From NCBI GenBank assembly GCA_021812735.1, contig JAKAMV010000314.1, positions 1 to 9,637 on the forward strand: a stretch of DNA of 9,637 nucleotides, written 5' to 3'. Source of the stretch: Chloroflexota bacterium (GTDB lineage Bacteria; Chloroflexota; Limnocylindria; Limnocylindrales; CSP1-4). The position numbers were made by a program, and so were the translations under genes. Shown here in pieces: positions 1 to 7,067 of the stretch. The notes beneath the pieces are model-generated. The model saw only the letters and a program-made list of their open reading frames with translations, did no database searches and was not told the DNA's origin. Position 1 is the stretch's first letter; every line of letters starts with the position of its first letter.

Positions 1-1954
1 ATCTTCGCACCAGCACGGCCGCCGCGGCGTAGATGGTCGTCACCGGCGTCCGCAGCTCATGGGACAGCAGCCCCAGGAACGCCTCGCGCAGCGCCTGGCC
101 CCGCCGGAAGGCGGTCACGTCACGGCAGGCGATGACCACCGACGGCGATCCGATCGCCGACGAGAGCGCGACGGGGTAGCTCGCGAATTCGACCCAGGCG
201 TTGGGCCGGTTGCGCAGCCGCAGTTCCTCGGGCTGGCTGGACAGTGCCCTGGGCCTCTGGCCGGAACTGTCGATCAGGCCGGCGTACAGCTCCTCGAGCG
301 TGGTCACCGGACCGCCGAGGAGGCGCTCCGCCGCGCTGTTGGACGCCCGGATCAGGCCGCTCGAGTCGGCGAGCAGGAACCCCTCCTCGACCGCCCCCAG
401 GACCGCCGCCAGCTCCGCGGCACGTCGCCGCTCTAGTTCGGCCAAGCCCTCGACCTGCCGGTGGAGGCGGGCGGCCTCGAGCGCACGGCCGGCGCGCCGA
501 CCCAGCTCCTCGCCCACGGCCAGCTCGGAGGGGTCGAAGGACTGGTCGGAGCAGCGGATGAAGGTCAGGACGCCGCTGGTGGCCCCATGGATGGTCACGG
601 GGAGCAGCAGCAGCCACGCCGGCGCGATCCGCCTGAGGGCGGCCTTGACGTCGGGGCTCTGGTTGAGCCTGGCGATGACTTCGTCGTCGAGGCGGAACGT
701 TGCCGCCCGCCCCGCCTGGAGTGGCTCGACGCCCTGGCCCATGTGGCCGAGCGTGACCTGGTGTCGTTCCAGCAGCCCGGCCAGTTCGCTCAACTCGGTG
801 TCGCCGCTCGCCGTCACGCGCCGCGCCCCCCGGCTCTCCTCGATGTCGAGGATCCCGAGTTCGCCGAGCTGCGGGATGCCGAGGCGCGGCAGGACGCTCA
901 GGAGCGGCTCGTAGTCGAGCGTCGCGCCCAGCTTCGCGCCAGCGTCCGCGAGGATGTTGAGATGGCTCATCGCGGCCTCGGCACGGCGGAGGGCGCTGAT
1001 CTCGGCTGCGAACATCCGGTGCCGCTCCAGGGCGGCGGTGCCTGCCCGGCCCAGTGCCGCGATGAACGCCTGGCGGTCGGGAGCCAGCTGATGCGGCTGG
1101 CCCCAGTGGAAGGAGAGCACGCCCGGCCCGGCCGGCAGCTCGATTGGCACCGCTGCCACGGCGGGGCGAGCCGGCGACCCCCGGCTCGCCCGCCCCTCGT
1201 CGAACAGCGGCTGCCCGGTTCGGGCAACCTCGACGAGCGTGGCCTCGACGACAGCGGGTGCTCTCGACATACGGGGCGCAGGGTCGCCCGAGAAGCCCAC
1301 GAGCGAGGCCACTTCCCGGGCCACGGTGCGATCGGATTCGTCCAGGAGGGCGATCGCGCACCGGTCGGTCTCGAGCGCGACGCTCGAGCGGACAAGCAGG
1401 ACGTCGACGATCTGATCCACTGTCGCCGCGTCGGCGAGGTCGACCGCGAGCGTCTGGAGCGCCTCGAGGCGCCGCGCTGCCACCTCTGCCCGTTCGAGGA
1501 TCTCCCCTGCCTGTCGACTGGCGTCGCGCGCACGCTCTTCCGCACGCGCCCGGAGCGCTGCGATGCCGTCGATCAGCAGCCCCGCCCCCGCCAGCATCAC
1601 GAGGTGGAGGAGGCCGGGCAGGCTGTCGACGGTGAACTCGCCGTAGGGCGCCATGAGCATGACCCCATCGACGCCGACGGCGAGCGCCGTGGACAGGACG
1701 CCCGGGACGGGACCGCCGAACCAGGCCACGATCACGATCGCGGCGACCAGCGGCAGTGCCGTCCGACCGCCGAGCACGGGCATGAGATCGAGCGTGACCA
1801 GCCCCGCCGCAAGCGGGGCGAGGACCGTCAACAGGGCATTCAGGGTCATCCGCAGGGCGTGGCGGTGGCGGCCGACCCACCTGGTGTCACGGTTCCGCAA
1901 GGAGTCCGCAGACCTGAGCGATGGCGCCGCTGTGAGCCGGGCTAGACGATTCAC
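1..1954 (-). CDS. membrane sensor histidine kinase (DUF4118-like TM, 2 GAF, PAS, HisKA), 3' part outside window
   Basis: Sensor kinase that would autophosphorylate on histidine and pass phosphate to a response regulator not in view. Numbering from the GTG at 1954: a basic N-terminus, then three or four hydrophobic segments at about residues 36-130 resembling the KdpD DUF4118 region. A short Ala/Arg/Glu-rich coiled linker follows, then GAF-like domains at about 160-310 and 330-490, a PAS domain at about 508-620 (with GAVEEGFLLADSSG), and the HisKA H-box SHELRTPVT with the phospho-acceptor His near residue 632. The rest of HisKA and the ATPase domain lie beyond base 1. The frame is open with no internal stop seen. 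The start is uncertain: GTG 1954, TTG 1900 and ATG 1849 are all in frame without a clear Shine-Dalgarno. G/C-ending codons become dominant from about 1900, and the hydrophobic part begins at ATG 1849. The ligand cannot be told; no response regulator is adjacent on this side. Confidence 0.88.
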   Translation of the reverse strand, partial: MNRLARLTAAPSLRSADSLRNRDTRWVGRHRHALRMTLNALLTVLAPLAAGLVTLDLMPVLGGRTALPLVAAIVIVAWFGGPVPGVLSTALAVGVDGVMLMAPYGEFTVDSLPGLLHLVMLAGAGLLIDGIAALRARAEERARDASRQAGEILERAEVAARRLEALQTLAVDLADAATVDQIVDVLLVRSSVALETDRCAIALLDESDRTVAREVASLVGFSGDPAPRMSRAPAVVEATLVEVARTGQPLFDEGRASRGSPARPAVAAVPIELPAGPGVLSFHWGQPHQLAPDRQAFIAALGRAGTAALERHRMFAAEISALRRAEAAMSHLNILADAGAKLGATLDYEPLLSVLPRLGIPQLGELGILDIEESRGARRVTASGDTELSELAGLLERHQVTLGHMGQGVEPLQAGRAATFRLDDEVIARLNQSPDVKAALRRIAPAWLLLLPVTIHGATSGVLTFIRCSDQSFDPSELAVGEELGRRAGRALEAARLHRQVEGLAELERRRAAELAAVLGAVEEGFLLADSSGLIRASNSAAERLLGGPVTTLEELYAGLIDSSGQRPRALSSQPEELRLRNRPNAWVEFASYPVALSSAIGSPSVVIACRDVTAFRRGQALREAFLGLLSHELRTPVTTIYAAAAVLVRR

Positions 1955-2086
1955 GATCCAACCAGCAGATGAGCCGAGGGTCCGATGCAGCCTGAGCGAA
2001 TAGCGCGAACCGAGCAGCGATCTCGTCGCTGGTTCCGGGCTGCTTCTGGCCGAGCTGATCCCGTCCCGGCCGTCGACGAGCGCTCG

Positions 2087-2245
2087 ATGCGCGCGCTCGA
2101 GTTCCTCATCGCCGGCCTCGTGCTGGTCGTGGCGGCCCTGCTCTCGCTCGTCCAGCCGCCCGACGGGCAGTCCCTCAGGGTCGGCGAGGTGCTCGTCCTG
2201 GGCAGCGTCCTCTTCGTGGTCGCGCTCGTGTCGCTCGTCCGGTAG
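2087..2245 (+). CDS. small two-helix membrane protein, unknown function
   Basis: A 52-residue protein with two predicted membrane helices: residues about 4-21 (LEFLIAGLVLVVAALLSL) and about 33-51 (GEVLVLGSVLFVVALVSLV). A short polar loop rich in Pro, Asp and Gln joins them. Practically every codon from 2087 to the stop ends in G or C. The in-frame stretch upstream to the ATG at 1985 does not, so 2087 is the better start although no strong ribosome site precedes it. It is divergent from the histidine kinase and convergent with the glycosyltransferase ending at 2424. The opposite strand is open in exact codon register and would give a Glu/Asp/His/Arg-rich peptide, but its third positions are less biased, so the plus strand is preferred. 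I do not recognise the family; small size keeps doubt. Confidence 0.5.
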   Translation: MRALEFLIAGLVLVVAALLSLVQPPDGQSLRVGEVLVLGSVLFVVALVSLVR

Positions 2246-2423
2246 CCCCTTGGGCGTGGCGATGCCGGCGTTGGCCATGACGCGGGCACGGATCCGCATT
2301 GGCGCAGTCCTCGGTGGAGGGCTGCCGACCCTTCCTGGTGGGCAGACACCCCGCTGATGGGGGAGACGCGGCGAGGATCGCCCGGCACGCCTCGCGGCCC
2401 CCTTCCGATTGCTGCCCCGAGCG

Positions 2424-3665
2424 TTACGGGAGCCTTGCGGCCGACCCCTCATCCGGTGCCCAGCCCACCTCGCCCCGCGGATCCTCGTCCGCAGGCCCCT
2501 CGTCCGCCGATCCGGCCGCCGATGGGCCATGAGCCGAGTTGGCCAGCCCAGCGCGAGCGAGCGTCCGGGACGCCGCCACGCGCAACTGGGGGCGGCCCGC
2601 GCGCGGGCCGCCGGAGCCCTCCCCGGTGACCAGCCGGAGCATCAGCGACTCGTAGGCGTCGACCATCCGGTCCGCGCTGAAGCGGTCGATGGCGGACGCG
2701 CGGACCGCCTCCCGGTCCAGCTCGGCAACGCGGTCCACCAGGCTCGCGAGGTGCCGCACGTCATCGCCGAAGAACCCGTCGACGCCCTCCCGGAGGATCT
2801 CGGGCAGACCGCCCACGCGGCGCGCCAGGACCGGCGTGCCGCAGGCCAGCGACTCGATGGCGACGAGGCCGAACGGCTCCGGCCAGGCGCTGGGCATGAT
2901 CGTCGCGTAGCTCGAGGCGACCACCTGGTCGCGCTCCGCGCCGGTCAGCTCGCCCAGGAACTCCACGCTGTCGCCGGCGGCTGCGAGGGCCGGCTCGAAC
3001 ACGTCGCGGTAGTACGCCGCCTCGCTCTCGTGGGTGCCCACCTTGGCGATGATCCGAAGGGGCCTGCCGGACAGCTGGGCGACCTCGATGGCGTCGAGGA
3101 TCCCCTTCTCCGGGGCCACGCGGCCGACGAACACCAGCGAGTCGTCGCGCCGGCGCTCGAACGGCGCGCCGTCGAGGGTCAGCCCGTTGTGGATGATCGC
3201 CGCCCAGTCGGCCTCGGGCCGGGTCGCCGCCTGGTGGGCGCTGATCGCGACGAGGTGGGCAGCCGAGCCGCGCATGGCGAGGCCGATCGCCTTGTGGTCG
3301 ATGCGCCCGTGGAACGTGGCGATCACGGGCACCGGGCAGGCGGGGGCGACGAGAAGCGTGAGCAGGTCGAGGTGGCCGTGGATGACGTCGAACTCGCCGC
3401 GCAGGGAGCGCTCGATCGCCATCGTGGCCGTGGCAACCTTCCAGGGCTCGCTGTCGGCCTTGCCGCTCGGGCGGAGCGCGTCGGGCACCGTGACGACGCG
3501 AGCGCCGCCCACGGTCGAGTCGCCGGAGCAGAACGTGGTCACGTGGTGGCCGCGCCGCAGCAGTCCCTCGGCGAGCTCCGCGATGATGCGCTCGGTGCCG
3601 CCGTAGCCAGGCGGCGGGACGGGTTCGGACGGGGGCGCGAGGAGGGCGATTCGCAGGGCGGTCAC
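2424..3665 (-). CDS. GT4-family glycosyltransferase
   Basis: Retaining GT-B glycosyltransferase, 413 residues, expected to move a sugar from a nucleotide-sugar donor to a glycan or lipid acceptor at the cytoplasmic membrane face. The N-terminal Rossmann domain opens with ALRIALLAPPSEPVPPPGYGGTE, the usual acceptor-side glycine loop. The donor domain carries VGRVAPEKG (Arg182, Lys187) and the EX7E motif EPFGLVAIE (Glu263, Glu271), followed by CGTPVLARRVGG. The recognisable fold ends near residue 346. The last ~65 residues are Gly/Ala/Pro/Asp-rich, look disordered, and encode a perfect palindrome (2591-2612). The GTG start at 3665 has no Shine-Dalgarno of its own but overlaps the stop of a 26-codon upstream ORF in a GTGA junction. 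A sequence error fusing the two would give a longer N-terminus. Donor and acceptor cannot be assigned. Confidence 0.93.
   Translation of the reverse strand: MTALRIALLAPPSEPVPPPGYGGTERIIAELAEGLLRRGHHVTTFCSGDSTVGGARVVTVPDALRPSGKADSEPWKVATATMAIERSLRGEFDVIHGHLDLLTLLVAPACPVPVIATFHGRIDHKAIGLAMRGSAAHLVAISAHQAATRPEADWAAIIHNGLTLDGAPFERRRDDSLVFVGRVAPEKGILDAIEVAQLSGRPLRIIAKVGTHESEAAYYRDVFEPALAAAGDSVEFLGELTGAERDQVVASSYATIMPSAWPEPFGLVAIESLACGTPVLARRVGGLPEILREGVDGFFGDDVRHLASLVDRVAELDREAVRASAIDRFSADRMVDAYESLMLRLVTGEGSGGPRAGRPQLRVAASRTLARAGLANSAHGPSAAGSADEGPADEDPRGEVGWAPDEGSAARLP
2591..2612. repeat. 22-bp perfect palindrome inside the 3' end of the glycosyltransferase gene
   Basis: The half-site GGCGGCCCGCG is followed directly by its own reverse complement, giving a loop-free 22-bp palindrome. 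It falls in codons for residues about 352-358 of the GT4 protein, in the low-complexity tail after the folded domain. No T-run follows on either strand, so it is not a canonical intrinsic terminator. It could fold as a very stable cruciform or RNA hairpin, or be chance in GC-rich DNA. Confidence 0.7.
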
Positions 3666-3742
3666 GAGCGCGGCCCAGGGACGGGCGCAGGCCGGCGCAG
3701 CCTGGGGTGCGCCGAGGTCGTGGGGTGCGTGGACGTCGTCAT
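3662..3742 (-). CDS. 26-codon leader ORF coupled to the GT4 gene
   Basis: An ATG at 3742 stands 6 bases after a strong ribosome site (GGGAGG at 3749-3754, minus strand) and opens a 26-residue frame rich in Thr, Pro, His and Arg (starts MTTSTHPTTSAHP). Its TGA at 3664-3662 overlaps the GTG start of the glycosyltransferase as GTGA, a layout typical of translational coupling. The downstream gene lacks its own Shine-Dalgarno, which fits re-initiation. There are no runs of one amino acid of the attenuator type. Alternatively the ATG is the true start of the glycosyltransferase and a one-base error or frameshift separates them; the sister GT4 at 5441-6928 has a comparable basic N-terminal extension with a strong ribosome site. 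Confidence 0.42.
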   Translation of the reverse strand: MTTSTHPTTSAHPRLRRPAPVPGPRS

Positions 3743-3748
3743 GGCGAG

Positions 3749-3754
3749 CCTCCC
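3749..3754 (-). promoter_or_regulatory. strong Shine-Dalgarno upstream of the GT4 leader ORF
   Basis: Minus-strand GGGAGG with a 6-base spacer to ATG 3742. It is the only good ribosome site near the 5' end of the glycosyltransferase gene and points to the leader ORF, not to GTG 3665. Confidence 0.6.
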
Positions 3755-3780
3755 GTGCAGCGCCCTCGCGCGCCGCAGCC

Positions 3781-3803
3781 CACGGCGAGCCACGCTCGCT
3801 GTG
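3781..3803. repeat. imperfect 10-bp inverted repeat in the GT4 leader
   Basis: CACGGCGAGC (3781-3790) and GCTCGCTGTG (3794-3803) pair over 10 bases with one mismatch and a 3-base loop. On the minus strand it lies just upstream of the leader ORF's ribosome site, where a hairpin could affect initiation. No conserved riboswitch features are visible. Confidence 0.4.
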
Positions 3804-4089
3804 GTTCACGTCCAGCCTACTCGCTGGTCGGGCCCCGAGCGCCCCACCGCCCTTTCCGAACACTTGCATCCGCCTTGCACCAGGCGTCGCCGGAACTGGC
3901 GGCGGTGGCGAGGACGCCGTGCCTGCGTCACGGCGCCAGCAGCGTGGTGCAAGACGGCCGCAACGTCCCCGTCGAGCGAGACCGCGCGATCGGCCGGCCA
4001 CGGGAGCCACGATGCGACGGGCGGTGCAGCTGATGCCGAGACGGACCGCCGGCCGACCTGACCGCACCGCCCCGCCACGTTACCGCCCG

Positions 4090-4605
4090 CTACGCCCGGC
4101 CGACCTCCGGGGCTGCCAACGGCCCGTCCACTGCGGGCTGCAGCTGCGCCAGCGCCCCGTCATGGCTGCTTGGGGCAGGCTCGGGCATCGCCTCGGTGGC
4201 CAGGATGTCGAGCACGGCGTCGGACAGCGAGCGCGCCAGGCGGTCGGCCGGCCGATGCGCCAGGTCGCTGCTCGAGGGCTGGCCCACGAGCACGGTCTTG
4301 AGTCGGCGGTGGGTGCGCGCCCCTGCGCACAGGTCCGCGCTGTCGCTGACGAGCCAGCCCCCGGCGTCGGAGGCGACCGCGCCCAGCTCGTCGCTGCAGT
4401 CCAGCTCCGACACGCGACGGGCGAAGGGGAGGGATTCGCGAGCGGCGTCGAGCGTTTCGCAGCTGCCCAGCAGCACGACCTTGTGGCCGAAGGCCAGGAG
4501 ATGGTTGACCATGCGCGCCGCGTCGGCGCCCAGGCTTCGGGACCCCGGAGCCGCCGTCCCCCCGGCAACCATCAGGGCCCCTGCATCGAGATAGATCGTT
4601 GTCAT
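4090..4605 (-). CDS. small degenerate HAD-like protein
   Basis: A 171-residue protein that reads like a HAD-fold domain without its full catalytic set. It starts MTTIYLDAGALMVAGG, where motif I should be DxD(G)T; Asp7 is present but the second Asp is not. VVLLGS near residues 43-48 matches a motif II strand ending in Ser. GWLVSDSADLCAGA (83-96) followed by LKTVLVG (102-108) resembles motif IV and the strand after it (compare the neighbour's MVGDSWADVAAG and RTLLVG). The C-terminal ~30 residues are low complexity. It lies 111 bases downstream of an intact HAD phosphatase on the same strand. Loss of the nucleophile pair suggests a non-hydrolytic or regulatory role, which is inference. ATG 4605 has no Shine-Dalgarno; a 25-codon upstream frame (ATG 4679) ends in an ATGA overlap with it, but that frame also lacks a ribosome site. 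Confidence 0.68.
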   Translation of the reverse strand: MTTIYLDAGALMVAGGTAAPGSRSLGADAARMVNHLLAFGHKVVLLGSCETLDAARESLPFARRVSELDCSDELGAVASDAGGWLVSDSADLCAGARTHRRLKTVLVGQPSSSDLAHRPADRLARSLSDAVLDILATEAMPEPAPSSHDGALAQLQPAVDGPLAAPEVGRA

Positions 4606-4716
4606 CGACCAACCGTACGCGGTGGGGCCCCACGGCTGTCCCGGCCTGCCGTCGCCATTGCCTTGCAGTTGGGTGGCATCTGCCGGCTGGGCCGAAGGCG
4701 CGAAGGGCTCCTTTTC

Positions 4717-5451
4717 CTAGAGCTGAGGGAGGGCGCCTTCGACACTTCGGCGTCGGTCGTCCGCGTCCGGCGTCTGCGGCCCCCGGCCCCGGGCTCGCCC
4801 GCGTGCGCGCTCCCGCGCCCCCATCGTTTCGGCCTGCCCGTCGTCGAGCCGCTCGAGGATCACCTCGATGCCCGTCGGCAGGTCGGGCGCGGCGACCTCG
4901 GGACGCCGCCCGGGCGGCAGCAGCGCGCCCAGGCGCCACTCAGGACCCACCAGCAGGGTCCTGCATCCGGCGCTCCTGCCGGCGGCGACATCGGCCCAGC
5001 TGTCGCCCACCATCCACGTCTCGGCCGCCACCAGCCGGAGCTCCTCGAGGGCCCGGCGGACCAGGCCGCCGCCGGGCTTCCGGCAGTCGCAGGCGATCGC
5101 GAACTCCGCCACGGAGCCCATCGGGAAGTGCGGACAGGCGTAGAACCCGCGGAGGGTCACGCCCTGCTCGACGAGCAGTCCGGCCACGCGGTCACGGACC
5201 GCGTCCAGGTCGCGGAGTGTGAAATAGCCGCGCGCAACGCCGGGCTGGTTGGTGACGACTGCGGCCGCGAACCCGGCTGCGCCGAGACGGCGCAGGGACG
5301 CCTCGACACCCGGAACCAGGCGGATCCGCGCCGGGTCGACGTTGAACGGCACGTCCTCGATGAGCGTGCCGTCCTTGTCGAACAGGACCGTCCGCCCCGG
5401 AGGGTCCGACCCGTCGGCCACGGGGTCTGCCACCGCGCCGTCAGGCCTCAC
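4717..5451 (-). CDS. gmhB: HAD-IIIA phosphatase, D-glycero-D-manno-heptose 1,7-bisphosphate phosphatase / HisB-N type
   Basis: Predicted cytosolic Mg-dependent phosphatase that removes a phosphate from a sugar bisphosphate in nucleotide-heptose synthesis, or acts on a related sugar or histidinol phosphate. Motif I is LFDKDGTL (nucleophile Asp25, acid Asp27), motif II VVTNQPG (Thr67), motif III CDCRKPGGG (Lys125), motif IV VGDSWADV (Asp150, Asp154). The zinc loop of this subfamily is complete: Cys106, His108, Cys121, Cys123. The core spans about residues 20-205; the last ~40 residues are an Arg/Gly-rich tail. The GTG start at 5451 overlaps the stop of the upstream GT4 gene by 11 bases, indicating one transcript and probable coupling. 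The family is clear; the substrate is not, because GmhA, HldE and a heptosyltransferase are absent from the window. The symbol is by similarity only. Confidence 0.87.
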   Translation of the reverse strand: MRPDGAVADPVADGSDPPGRTVLFDKDGTLIEDVPFNVDPARIRLVPGVEASLRRLGAAGFAAAVVTNQPGVARGYFTLRDLDAVRDRVAGLLVEQGVTLRGFYACPHFPMGSVAEFAIACDCRKPGGGLVRRALEELRLVAAETWMVGDSWADVAAGRSAGCRTLLVGPEWRLGALLPPGRRPEVAAPDLPTGIEVILERLDDGQAETMGARERARGRARGRGPQTPDADDRRRSVEGALPQL

Positions 5452-6928
5452 TCCGACCCCGCAGCGCCGACAACCCCGGATCCACGCGGATGGCGATCGC
5501 CCGCGGACTGGTCGGGCGTCGCGAGGGAATCATCCCGCGCGACGCCCCGAGCGCATGCGTGGTGAACCGCAAGCGCCCAGGCTCGAGCACCTCGTCGTAC
5601 ACCGACTCCAGGAGCTGGGTCACGCGGTCCCAGGTGAACAGCGTCTTGGCCCGGCGCTCGGCCAGCCGCCCCAGAACCGGCAACAGGCCCGGCTGCTCGT
5701 AGCACCGCGCCATGCGATCGGCCAGCGCCTCGGGATCCCGGGGCGGGACCAGGTAGCCGGTCTCGCCATCGGCCACGGTGGACTTGATTCCGCCCACCGC
5801 CGAGCCGATGACCGGCACGCCGCACGCCATCGCCTCGACCGGGGTGATCCCGAACGGCTCGTACCAGGGCGTGCTGACGAAGATGTCGGCCGCCCCGTAG
5901 AGGTCCCGCAGCTCCTTGCGGTCGCGCCGGCCGATGAAGGTCACTCGGTCGCCCAGGCGCAGCGAGTCCACGAGGTCCATGAGCCGGGCCAGCTCGGGAT
6001 CACGGGTGCGGTCCGGTCGCCGCTCCGCGCCGCCCACCACGAGCAGGCGCACGAACAGGTTGTGGCGATCGCGGAGCAGGGCGATGGCGGAGATGACGGT
6101 GTCCACGCCCTTGCGCGGAACCAGCCGCCCCACCTGGAGGACGATCCGCTCGTGCGGGTCCAGCCCGAGCCGCGAGCGGGCCTCCCGCTGGCCGATGGGC
6201 CGGAACAGCGCGGGGTCGTAGCCGCACGGCACCACGCGCAGGCGCTGGGGATCCGCGCCGTACAGGTCCTCGAGGTCGCGGGCGTCCTGCGGGCACTCCG
6301 CGATGACCAGGTCCGCGTCGCGCGCGACCCTCTCCTCGATCTCGAACCGCTCGTCGGGGAACCGGTCGGCGCCCCCCTGGAACTGGCGCCGCACGCGGCC
6401 GAGGGCGTGGAAGGTCACCACGTACGGGAGCCCCGTCCGCGCCTTGATGTCCGCCGCGACGAGACCCGACGTCCAGAAGTGAGCGTGCACCAGGTCGTAG
6501 GGGAGCTTCTGGCGCGCCATGTGCCCCAGCATCCAGTCCCGGAAGGCGGGCATCAGCGGCAGCAGCTCCTCCTTCGGGATCTCGACCGGGTCGCCGGCCG
6601 GCACGTGGTAGGTCCGGGCGCCGGGGCGCCACTCCACCACCTCGGCCACTCGGGAGCGGTCGCGTCGCGTGAAGACGTCCACGCGGTGCCCATCCTTCGC
6701 GAGGCGCCGCGCCACGGCTTCCACGTAGACGTTCTGGCCTCCGGCGTCAATCCCGCCGAGCGTCGCCAGAGGAGAGGCGTGTTCGCTGATCATCGCGATC
6801 CGGCGCGTCGCCACCCTGGTGTGCCGGCGACGGACGCTGCTGGTCGCGACCTGGCTGACCACCTCGCCAGGTGTCGCGAGGCGCGCCGACGCCGGCCGTC
6901 CGACGGCCGACTCGCGTGCTGGCTGCAT
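5441..6928 (-). CDS. GT4-family glycosyltransferase (sucrose-phosphate synthase/MshA-like)
   Basis: Retaining GT-B glycosyltransferase of 495 residues. The acceptor domain has GGIDAGGQNVYVEAVARRL (about 58-76), the loop style of MshA and sucrose-phosphate synthase relatives, then DLVHAHFWTSG (145-155) and VVTFHALG (170-177). The donor domain has VGRLVPRKG (Arg268, Lys273) and EPFGITPVE (EX7E, Glu357 and Glu365), followed by CGVPVIGSAVGG. A basic ~45-residue extension precedes the first strand (RRIAMISEHASPL). ATG 6928 is chosen because AGGAGG stands 9 bases upstream; the frame is open further upstream but there is no better start. A weak 5-bp hairpin (6944-6948 with 6955-6959) lies just before the ribosome site. 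First gene of an operon with the overlapping HAD phosphatase, so probably part of surface glycan or glycolipid assembly. Exact sugars are unknown. Confidence 0.94.
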   Translation of the reverse strand: MQPARESAVGRPASARLATPGEVVSQVATSSVRRRHTRVATRRIAMISEHASPLATLGGIDAGGQNVYVEAVARRLAKDGHRVDVFTRRDRSRVAEVVEWRPGARTYHVPAGDPVEIPKEELLPLMPAFRDWMLGHMARQKLPYDLVHAHFWTSGLVAADIKARTGLPYVVTFHALGRVRRQFQGGADRFPDERFEIEERVARDADLVIAECPQDARDLEDLYGADPQRLRVVPCGYDPALFRPIGQREARSRLGLDPHERIVLQVGRLVPRKGVDTVISAIALLRDRHNLFVRLLVVGGAERRPDRTRDPELARLMDLVDSLRLGDRVTFIGRRDRKELRDLYGAADIFVSTPWYEPFGITPVEAMACGVPVIGSAVGGIKSTVADGETGYLVPPRDPEALADRMARCYEQPGLLPVLGRLAERRAKTLFTWDRVTQLLESVYDEVLEPGRLRFTTHALGASRGMIPSRRPTSPRAIAIRVDPGLSALRGRSEA

Positions 6929-6937
6929 CGAGTGTGT

Positions 6938-6943
6938 CCTCCT
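6938..6943 (-). promoter_or_regulatory. Shine-Dalgarno that fixes the start of the first GT4 gene
   Basis: Minus-strand AGGAGG with a 9-base spacer to ATG 6928. It decides between this start and the internal ATG just before the first Rossmann strand, and supports the ~45-residue N-terminal extension. Confidence 0.8.
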
Positions 6944-7067
6944 GTGGGGGAACACCCACTGTCGCTCCGTCGGCGGGCGGCTCACCTTGCAGTGCTCTGG
7001 AGTGGCGTTGCAGCCGCCTCCCAGCCTGCTCTGCCGACCACCGGCGCAGCAGCCGGAGGGTCGAGGT

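Larger units (their letters stand above)
3743..4089. other. 347-base gap, untranslated leader of the downstream GT4 gene
   Basis: No convincing gene on either strand. Open frames that cross it are Arg-rich shadows with no family signal. Read on the minus strand it would carry the promoter and 5' leader of the leader ORF/GT4 pair, including an imperfect hairpin at 3781-3803. I could not pick out a convincing -35/-10 pair. Its length suggests that the second GT4 may be transcribed separately from the genes upstream. Confidence 0.45.

Noticed and set aside
120..1880. Minus-strand open frame of 586 codons
   Set aside because: Wrong frame of the kinase; Arg/Pro/Gly-rich with no motifs. The true frame places SHELRTPVT at its end.
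461..1945. Long plus-strand open frame of about 494 codons
   Set aside because: Antisense shadow of the histidine kinase: Arg/Gln/Pro/His-rich with no domain, while the minus strand gives GAF, PAS and H-box sequence.
1955..2299. Upstream extension of the histidine kinase to ATG 2299 (GAGGA before it)
   Set aside because: It would add about 115 residues of low-complexity charged sequence overlapping the small membrane protein, with poorer third-base bias than the plus strand.
4602..4679. 25-codon minus-strand frame ending in an ATGA overlap with the degenerate HAD gene
   Set aside because: It has no ribosome site and no bias beyond background, so it is not annotated as a second leader ORF.
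6747..7067. Continuation of the topoisomerase IB frame
   Set aside because: No resemblance to the enzyme after RDE, and it overlaps the well-supported start of the GT4 gene.
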